Assembly: GCA_903906615.1 (NCBI GenBank) | Contig: CAIVKT010000131.1 | Location: 1-7,467, forward strand | DNA from: an uncultured Bacteroidota bacterium | GTDB lineage: Bacteria > Bacteroidota > Bacteroidia > Chitinophagales > Chitinophagaceae | DNA length: 7,467 nucleotides | Direction of reading: 5' to 3' | Shown: piece after piece, positions 1 to 5,390 of the stretch | How the letters are laid out: each line of letters opens with the position of its first letter | Position numbering within the stretch: position 1 is the first letter of the stretch | Notes under the pieces: model-generated | Databases searched by the model: none | Told to the model about the DNA's origin: nothing | Seen by the model: the letters and a program-made list of their open reading frames with translations, nothing else | Program-made: the position numbers and the translations under genes

Positions 1-110
1 AGTCGGCTGTTATCTATGAGGGCGATGATATAGTGGCCGGTGGTATTATCCATAAAGACCTTATGTATGCGCCATTAACTAAAATGACCGCAGCCACATC
101 ACTGACATAG
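1..110 (+). CDS. mnmA: tRNA 2-thiouridine(34) synthase MnmA, C-terminal end (partial)
   Basis: Only the last 35 complete codons are visible (frame from base 3, TAG at 108-110); the rest lies upstream of the window. MnmA is the cytoplasmic ATP-dependent enzyme that thiolates uridine 34 in the wobble position of Lys, Glu and Gln tRNAs. The visible residues SAVIYEGDDIVAGGII match the closing beta-barrel of MnmA, which in E. coli reads SAVFYNGEVCLGGGII. The first two bases (ag) would complete a Gln codon, as in the usual GQSAV. About 16 residues (HKDLMYAP onward) follow this motif; E. coli MnmA has a shorter tail. The catalytic cysteines and the PP-loop are outside the window, so integrity cannot be judged. 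The identification rests on a short but characteristic motif. Confidence 0.8.
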   Translation, partial: SAVIYEGDDIVAGGIIHKDLMYAPLTKMTAATSLT

Positions 111-192
111 AATTATTCTATCTTTGTGCCTATTTTTAGCTATTTCGGTTTCTTTATTTATATTTACGTGAAATAATAGCAGTCTGAATATC
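111..192. other. Intergenic gap between mnmA and the lipoprotein gene
   Basis: This 82-base AT-rich gap holds the -7 element at 119-126 and the presumed leader of the next gene. A weak AT-only inverted repeat (TATTT and AAATA around ACGTG, near 160-174) is the only structure seen. It lacks G-C pairs and a following T-tract, so I do not call it a terminator. The bases just before the ATG at 193 contain no Shine-Dalgarno match, which is usual in Bacteroidota. Confidence 0.6.
119..126 (+). promoter_or_regulatory. Bacteroidota -7 promoter element for the lipoprotein-protease pair
   Basis: TATCTTTG is an exact match to the Bacteroidota housekeeping -7 consensus TAnnTTTG, and it lies in the only sizeable intergenic gap of the window (111-192). 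The start site would fall near 131-135, giving a leader of about 60 bases before the ATG at 193. I see no TTG at the expected -33 position (around 95-99), so the promoter is supported by one element only. It would drive the genes at 193 and 938. Confidence 0.5.
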
Positions 193-927
193 ATGACCAA
201 AAAGATCGTACCTGTTTTTCTGTTAGTGGCCATATGTTTTACGATGCTTTTTTCTTGTAAAAAGTATAACAACACTAAGGTTGACGCGACCCGCAACTAC
301 TTCCCCCTCGCACTGGGCAACTATGTTGTTTATAATGTAGACTCTACTTATTACTATGGTGTAGCCGGTACCCAGGCGCATGTATCTTCGCAGATCATGT
401 ACCAGATGACCGATACGTTTACAGATAGCAAAAAAAGGCTATCTTATATAATGAACGTTTATGTGCGCCCATACGATGGCGCGCAGTGGGTAGCCAGCAG
501 CGTTATCCTCATTACGCCTACAGCCAACAGCCTGCTCTACAGCCAGGATGGCACACAGTATATTAAAATGATGTTCCCGGTTACCGATAGCCTTACCTGG
601 CAGGGTAACCAGCTTGCACAGGTGCAGGATTCTTCTTTCTCTTTTCTTAAAGGATGGAACTACAAGTACTCCGGCATGAACTACAGCTACTTCAATGGTA
701 ATGTAAATTATGACAACACCGTATCTGTACTGGAAGATGATGAGAATGTAAATTACCAGAATGTGGATTCACTCGTATCAGGATACCGTACTTACGCCAA
801 AGAGGTGTATGCCTACAATGTGGGTATGGTGTACAAAGAGTTTACACACTATACCTGGGGCTCACCGGATACTGCTAATAATAAGAACGGCTACCGTGTT
901 ATTATGAGCGCTACCGCCAACCATTGA
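193..927 (+). CDS. Hypothetical lipoprotein, 244 aa
   Basis: The product starts with a lysine-containing n-region (MTKK), a hydrophobic stretch at residues 5-20 and a lipobox LFSC with the lipidated cysteine at 22, so it should be a signal-peptidase-II lipoprotein of the cell envelope. The residues after the cysteine (KKYNN) lack the acidic run that acts as a surface-export signal in some Bacteroidota, so inner-leaflet (periplasmic) placement is as likely as surface exposure. The motif YFPLALGNYVVYNVDSTYY at 37-55 recalls a recurrent Bacteroidota lipoprotein theme (YFPL..GN.W.Y..D). The rest is rich in Tyr, Asn and Ser and probably beta-structured; I recognise no catalytic motif. The ATG at 193 is chosen because it gives a complete signal peptide. 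The gene ends 10 bases before the S8 protease gene and is probably cotranscribed with it. Function unknown. Confidence 0.85.
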   Translation: MTKKIVPVFLLVAICFTMLFSCKKYNNTKVDATRNYFPLALGNYVVYNVDSTYYYGVAGTQAHVSSQIMYQMTDTFTDSKKRLSYIMNVYVRPYDGAQWVASSVILITPTANSLLYSQDGTQYIKMMFPVTDSLTWQGNQLAQVQDSSFSFLKGWNYKYSGMNYSYFNGNVNYDNTVSVLEDDENVNYQNVDSLVSGYRTYAKEVYAYNVGMVYKEFTHYTWGSPDTANNKNGYRVIMSATANH

Positions 928-937
928 TCTTTATCTT

Positions 938-2632
938 ATGTGCCGGAAAGTTGTGTGCGCGTGGCTGATCATTGCCTTTTTGCTTTGTGATACGGCAAAC
1001 GCACAACAATATGCCTTCCAGGTCACTTTTACCGACAAAAACAATACACCTTACAGTCTAAGCTCGCCACTGGCGTACTTATCAGCACGGGCTATGGCAC
1101 GCCGTACCCGGCAGGGCATTGCTGTAGATAGCACAGATATACCTGTGAATACTGCTTATGTGGACAGCGTACTATCGCTCACAGGCGGCATTTTTCATTG
1201 CACCAGCCGTTGGCTCAATATGTGCATTGTACTGCTCTCCGACTCATCGCAGATAGAACACCTCACAGGCAAGTCTTTTATACACGATGTGCAACTGGTA
1301 GGCTACTATGCCACCGACCTGCACCACAGGGATGCAGCACCTACCAGCGGCCCTGCTGCTGCACCAACACCCGCAAGCAGAACGGGCAGTGTGGAATCAG
1401 ACTATTATAACAACAGCTGGATACAAACATTGATGGTGAACGGCAACTACCTGCACGATAAAGGATATATGGGGCAGGGTATGCTGATAGCAGTGCTGGA
1501 CGCGGGCTTTATATCTGCCAATACACACCCCGGGTTCGATAGTCTCTGGTCATCAGGGCGTGTGCTGGATACTTTCAACTTCACTTTTCATAGTACCGGT
1601 GTGTTTACACAAGATTCGCATGGTGCGCAAGTACTGTCTACCATGGCTGGGTATATCCCTAACAGCTATGTGGGTACTGCTCCGCTCGCATCTTACGCGC
1701 TCTATGTAACCGAAAAAAACGGCAACGACCAACCATTGGAAATGGACAATATGATCAGCGGGGCCGAGCGGGCAGATAGCCTGGGCGCAGATGTGATCAC
1801 AGAATCGCTTGGCTATGATATTTTTGATTACCCTCCCGGCTCAGGCCTGGACTTTGCCACCCAGGGCAATGGCATAACTACAGTAGCCACTAAAGCAGCA
1901 AATATATCCACCAAAAAAGGAATGCTGTTTGTGGCCACCGCAGGCAATGACGGGGGCGGATACCTGACATGGGGCGACCATATATCTGTGCCCGGCGACG
2001 CGGATAGCGCGCTTACCATTGGCTCTGTATATAGTACAGGTTTACCCGCAGCCTCCAGCGGTTTCGGGCCAAATGCCGCAGGCCGTGTGAAGCCTGATGT
2101 TTGCGCACTGGGGCAGCCTGCCGAGGTGTTTGACATAAGCAGCAACGGGTACATACCATCTGACGGCACATCATTCTCTACACCACAGATAGCAGGATGG
2201 GCAGCCTGTTTGTGGCAGTCTACACCCACAGCTACCCCATACATTCTCAGGCAGGTGATCATCAGATGCGCCAGTACGTACAACAGCCCGCAAACACAAT
2301 TGGGCTACGGCATACCCGACTTTGAGTGTACCGAGCAGGCGTTAAATGTAAGAGATACACCACCGCCCGTAAATAGTAGCAACTGGTTGGTAGCAGCGCC
2401 CAATCCCTTCAACACCGATCTGCGCATCTCAGTAGACCCTGATGTGGATGGCGAAGTGACCTTTACGCTTATAGATGTGGCAGGCCGGCAGGTAGCTACC
2501 AACACACAGTATCTATACCAGGGATACAATACGCCTGTTATCATTCCTTCGGCAGATATACCCGCAGGTATCTATATACTCAAGGCAAATTCTGCCACAC
2601 AGCAGAAGGTAGTAAAACTGGAGAAATTATAG
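938..2632 (+). CDS. Secreted S8 family serine protease with T9SS C-terminal sorting domain
   Basis: This is a subtilisin-like endopeptidase exported to the surface or medium. Residues 1-22 form a Sec signal peptide, with likely cleavage after ANA. Residues 24-130 are the N-terminal region typical of Bacteroidota subtilases (FTDKNNTPYSL, LSARAMARRTRQGI, VNTAYVD), probably a propeptide, followed by an Ala/Pro/Ser-rich linker to about 155. The catalytic domain spans about 160-470: Asp188 in AVLDAGF, His228 in DSHGA, oxyanion Asn337 in ATAGNDG and nucleophile Ser412 in DGTSFSTPQIAG, so the triad is intact. Residues 487-564 are a type A T9SS sorting domain, from APNPF through LIDVAGRQV and IPAGIYILKA to a basic KVVKLEKL end. 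Six cysteines remain after the signal peptide, so disulfides are possible. It follows the lipoprotein gene by 10 bases. Its last 6 bases overlap the convergent ligase gene. The substrate is unknown. Confidence 0.93.
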   Translation: MCRKVVCAWLIIAFLLCDTANAQQYAFQVTFTDKNNTPYSLSSPLAYLSARAMARRTRQGIAVDSTDIPVNTAYVDSVLSLTGGIFHCTSRWLNMCIVLLSDSSQIEHLTGKSFIHDVQLVGYYATDLHHRDAAPTSGPAAAPTPASRTGSVESDYYNNSWIQTLMVNGNYLHDKGYMGQGMLIAVLDAGFISANTHPGFDSLWSSGRVLDTFNFTFHSTGVFTQDSHGAQVLSTMAGYIPNSYVGTAPLASYALYVTEKNGNDQPLEMDNMISGAERADSLGADVITESLGYDIFDYPPGSGLDFATQGNGITTVATKAANISTKKGMLFVATAGNDGGGYLTWGDHISVPGDADSALTIGSVYSTGLPAASSGFGPNAAGRVKPDVCALGQPAEVFDISSNGYIPSDGTSFSTPQIAGWAACLWQSTPTATPYILRQVIIRCASTYNSPQTQLGYGIPDFECTEQALNVRDTPPPVNSSNWLVAAPNPFNTDLRISVDPDVDGEVTFTLIDVAGRQVATNTQYLYQGYNTPVIIPSADIPAGIYILKANSATQQKVVKLEKL

Positions 2633-3868
2633 TTGACCTGGTTCTGCAACTTTTTCTTCCCTTGGCAAAAAGAACAGTAAAGAAGTGAAGATACTGTAGA
2701 ACAGCACGCCTTGCTGCAATGACAGCACAGACTCTGTAAAAAAAGAGATACTCAATATGACCAACAGGTAAAGGTAAATAGTATGCCCCCTGCGTATAGC
2801 TTTTGCAAAATGAACACCCAACACAAACAATAGCGATACAATACCCAGCATGCCCAGCGACAGCCAATCATACATATATTCATTGTGGGGATCGTAAGGG
2901 CCTATTACCTGCTGACTATAAAGAGAATAAAAAAAGTAGCGCTGCTTCAGTAACGGAAATAGCCTTCCGGGGCCTGTACCCGTGAGCCAGTAGTGATGCA
3001 GCATATCTACGTCGGTATGCCAGATAAGCTTGCGCATGGCTACCGAATTATCGATCACATTTTCTGTTTTGCTTTTGCCAAAGAAACCTGACAGCTCCTC
3101 TACCCGCTGCCTGAAGAAAGGGACGAACAGGTATACAGCCATCACTGCCACTACCGCGCCTGCCAGCAAGCCTTTGTAACGATATAGTTGCCGCCTGTGT
3201 ACCCAGCCATAATGCACAAATACCACCAACAGTGCAATTATCGGTGTCTTGGCCAGCAGGCATAGCAACAGTACGAGCATGAGGTACATGAGGATGTAGC
3301 GTATCCATTTGCGCGGCACATCTTCCCCATCACCTGAAAGCAATGCAATGCAGATGGAGAACGCCAGGAACATGCACATATAAGTGGGGTGTACCGATGT
3401 GCTGAGATCAAAAATTGTACGGTAGGCTACATGTGAAAGCGCAGTGCCATCGTGCGCAAATAAGTAGTGATACGCAAAGGCTCCGTTGCCAATGAAGCAG
3501 GAAATAATACAGGCATAAACAAGATAGTACCGCTCCTTCCATATCAATGCTGTGAATGTGGGCGTAATACCCGCAAACACCAATGGTAGCAGCAACATAG
3601 AAGCCCTACCCTCGCACACCCTATGAAACGAACGCAGGTATTCGTTCGGCATGAACGGCAACGACAATAAATACAGCAGGAACCCAGTAGAGATCAACAA
3701 TGCAGCTTTGTAGTTCTTTGATAATAGAGAGCCCTTGACCATAACAGTGCGCACCACAAAATACACACTCACCAATATTGGCACAAACCCCTGCAACTTG
3801 CCGGGCAGCACCATGCACACCATCAGCAGCCGGGCCATGTACTTATCTATGACAGTGATCTTGCTCAT
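2627..3868 (-). CDS. O-antigen ligase / polymerase-like polytopic membrane protein (Wzy_C family)
   Basis: This 413-residue inner-membrane protein has about 10-11 hydrophobic segments, e.g. near 54-72, 90-108, 160-177, 189-220, 233-251, 333-354, 361-378 and 385-401. A large periplasmic loop lies at about 252-332. That loop carries the family hallmarks: Arg279 in SVAMRKLIW, the WLTGTGPG turn at 294-301, and YDPHNEY at 325-331 with the conserved His328, followed by the amphipathic start of the next helix (DWLSLGMLG). A second conserved-looking motif, STSVHPTYM, lies at 157-163, and ESVLSLQQG at 379-387. Such proteins transfer lipid-linked glycans to lipid A-core (WaaL type) or polymerise repeat units (Wzy type); sequence alone does not separate the two, nor exclude protein O-oligosaccharyltransferase activity. 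The start codon overlaps the glycosyltransferase stop (ATGA, 3868-3865), which suggests translational coupling. The stop overlaps the convergent protease gene. Confidence 0.85.
   Translation of the reverse strand: MSKITVIDKYMARLLMVCMVLPGKLQGFVPILVSVYFVVRTVMVKGSLLSKNYKAALLISTGFLLYLLSLPFMPNEYLRSFHRVCEGRASMLLLPLVFAGITPTFTALIWKERYYLVYACIISCFIGNGAFAYHYLFAHDGTALSHVAYRTIFDLSTSVHPTYMCMFLAFSICIALLSGDGEDVPRKWIRYILMYLMLVLLLCLLAKTPIIALLVVFVHYGWVHRRQLYRYKGLLAGAVVAVMAVYLFVPFFRQRVEELSGFFGKSKTENVIDNSVAMRKLIWHTDVDMLHHYWLTGTGPGRLFPLLKQRYFFYSLYSQQVIGPYDPHNEYMYDWLSLGMLGIVSLLFVLGVHFAKAIRRGHTIYLYLLVILSISFFTESVLSLQQGVLFYSIFTSLLFFLPREEKVAEPGQL
2631..2658 (+). terminator. Possible weak terminator after the S8 protease gene
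   Basis: AGTTG (2631-2635) pairs with CAACT (2647-2651) around an 11-base loop and is followed by a T-rich run (2651-2658). It sits at the stop of the rightward protease gene but inside the coding end of the convergent ligase gene. The stem is only five pairs with two G-C, so this is a weak candidate. No better hairpin is visible nearby. Confidence 0.2.
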
Positions 3869-4989
3869 GCGCCGGGGTTGAAATTCTTTTTAGCCTGCTC
3901 TACAAAATCCGCAAACTCCTGCTGAAACCTTTCTTCGGAGAACCGCAACGCATTCGCCCGTACCTGCTGATGATCGGTCAATGGCTGCGATTCCATTTTA
4001 TGTACGGCATCTATCACACTTTGCTCCGTCTGCTCGGGGAACAGGTAGCCCGATACTCCATCTGCCACTGTTTCTTTATACCCGCCATAATCTAAGGCCA
4101 GTACCGGAGTGCCGCAAGCCTGCGCCTCCACGCACATGATACCGAAGTCTTCTTTGGCAGCAAAGATACATGCTCTTGCCTCCTGCATATACTTGATAAG
4201 CTCTGCGTCCTCCCTGTAGCCCAGCCACTCAATATTTTTATGCGCTTGTAGCATTTCTTTAAACTCCTTAGTACCCCACCCCGCCCCTATCAGCACCAGG
4301 TGCTTATCCGGCATTTGCTGAAAGGCTTTGATCACCATATCCACTTTCTTGTACGGCACAAATCTGCTTACACATAAATAATAGTCTTTCCTCTGGGCTG
4401 TATTCAATGCAAATTTATTCACCCGCACAGGAGGATAAATAACCGTTGAGGCCCGCCCATAACTATTCTGTATGCGCTGCTGTATGTGCCTGCTGTTGGC
4501 TATAAAATGATCTACCTGCAAAGACGTACCTACATCCCACTTGCGCAGCCATTGCACAAATGCTTTGTATATGCGCGAGCTGCCCATAGCGTGAGTGGCC
4601 GCATAATCGTCATACATGTCCCATATAGGCCGCAGGGGGGTGTGGCAATAGCAAATGTGCATAATGCGCTTATCGTGCCTGAAACCCTTGGCCACAGCAT
4701 GTGAGGTGGATATAATGAGGTCTTTGTCGCTGATATAGAAGCGGCGCATGAGCCAGGGCATTACCGGCAGAAAGTAACGGTATATTTTGCCAATGCCGGG
4801 TACATATTGCAGCAGCGATGTATGCACCGGCTTGTTCTTAAGTATCACTTCCCTGTCTTGCTCATTAAACCGGTCGAAGAGGGTGTATATGTCCACATCT
4901 TCGCTTTTGTAAATATCCAGTATGCTCCCGGCCACCTTTTCGGCGCCGCCATTGGCATTGAACCAGTCTTGTACAAAAGCGAGCTTCAT
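3865..4989 (-). CDS. GT4 family glycosyltransferase, WbaZ-like
   Basis: This 374-residue enzyme is a retaining GT-B glycosyltransferase that probably adds a sugar from a nucleotide donor to a lipid-linked or surface glycan on the cytoplasmic face. The acceptor domain (1-185) has the glycine-rich GGAEKV at 14-19, STSHAVAKG at 94-102 and CYCHTPLRPIWDMYDDY at 113-129, a signature of the WbaZ-like subgroup (Salmonella WbaZ is a mannosyltransferase). The donor domain (200-345) has RFVPYKK with Arg209 and Lys214, and the EX7E pair Glu280/Glu288 within EDFGIMCVEAQACGTPV. All expected active-site positions appear present and the length is normal for the family. No signal peptide or membrane segment is seen. 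It starts 19 bases after the small lipoprotein gene and ends in the ATGA overlap with the ligase gene, so the two likely act on the same glycan. Sugar and acceptor cannot be told from sequence. Confidence 0.9.
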   Translation of the reverse strand: MKLAFVQDWFNANGGAEKVAGSILDIYKSEDVDIYTLFDRFNEQDREVILKNKPVHTSLLQYVPGIGKIYRYFLPVMPWLMRRFYISDKDLIISTSHAVAKGFRHDKRIMHICYCHTPLRPIWDMYDDYAATHAMGSSRIYKAFVQWLRKWDVGTSLQVDHFIANSRHIQQRIQNSYGRASTVIYPPVRVNKFALNTAQRKDYYLCVSRFVPYKKVDMVIKAFQQMPDKHLVLIGAGWGTKEFKEMLQAHKNIEWLGYREDAELIKYMQEARACIFAAKEDFGIMCVEAQACGTPVLALDYGGYKETVADGVSGYLFPEQTEQSVIDAVHKMESQPLTDHQQVRANALRFSEERFQQEFADFVEQAKKNFNPGA

Positions 4990-5008
4990 TAGTGCTGCAA
5001 TTTAGCAG

Positions 5009-5380
5009 TTATTTCTGCAACTCTATCTTACTGATGTCGGCAAACTTTATTGGCTTGATCCTTGAGTTGAAAAAATGTGTCTTGCAGCCACTTAGGGTAC
5101 TATCTGTAAGCAATATCGTATCGAAGTAGACGGTGGTATGTTTGCCATCTTTTTTAGTGATCTTCATGCCTGTACTTCTTGTTACAAACAACTCTTCTTT
5201 TGTGCCTTTTTTGTCTAATACAGTTATGGTACGCAGATCATTACCATTTACATTGATCTTTGCTTCCGTGCCGCTATTGGCAAATTGTTCCGCAAGGCTC
5301 TGCGTAGAGATATGATATGTGGCGCAGCCTGAAAGCAAGCATACACCCAATAGCGCGAAAATCATCCATGTTCTTTTCAT
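5009..5380 (-). CDS. Small hypothetical lipoprotein, 123 aa
   Basis: The N-terminus has Lys and Arg at residues 2-3, a hydrophobic core and the lipobox LSGC with the lipidated cysteine at 19, so this is a predicted envelope lipoprotein. The mature part is about 105 residues, alternates charged and beta-prone segments, and contains a second cysteine at 99. The end (SRIKPIKFADISKIELQK) resembles small Bacteroidota proteins in which a short beta domain closes with a 'lsdI..I' strand, but I cannot name a family or a function. The ATG lies 10 bases after the dipeptidyl peptidase stop, with an AAGG close upstream. The stop lies 19 bases before the glycosyltransferase start, so it belongs to the same transcription unit. 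The codons show no sign of decay. Confidence 0.82.
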   Translation of the reverse strand: MKRTWMIFALLGVCLLSGCATYHISTQSLAEQFANSGTEAKINVNGNDLRTITVLDKKGTKEELFVTRSTGMKITKKDGKHTTVYFDTILLTDSTLSGCKTHFFNSRIKPIKFADISKIELQK

Positions 5381-5390
5381 AAACCTTGTT

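Noticed and set aside
99..296. 65-codon minus-strand frame across the promoter gap
   Set aside because: It overlaps the lipoprotein signal peptide coding region and the -7 element, and its translation has no recognisable features.
1828..2283. 151-codon open frame antisense to the S8 protease
   Set aside because: It lies wholly inside the catalytic domain coding region, which has clear family motifs on the other strand, and its translation shows no domain or signal peptide.
4413..4420. TAAATTTG on the minus strand, matching the -7 consensus, inside the glycosyltransferase gene
   Set aside because: It lies deep in coding sequence with no visible partner element; a match this loose is expected by chance.
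4991..5008. Small inverted repeat CTGC-AATTTA-GCAG between the small lipoprotein and glycosyltransferase genes
   Set aside because: Only four pairs, no T-tract and within a 19-base gap of a co-directional operon; too weak for a terminator or regulatory element.
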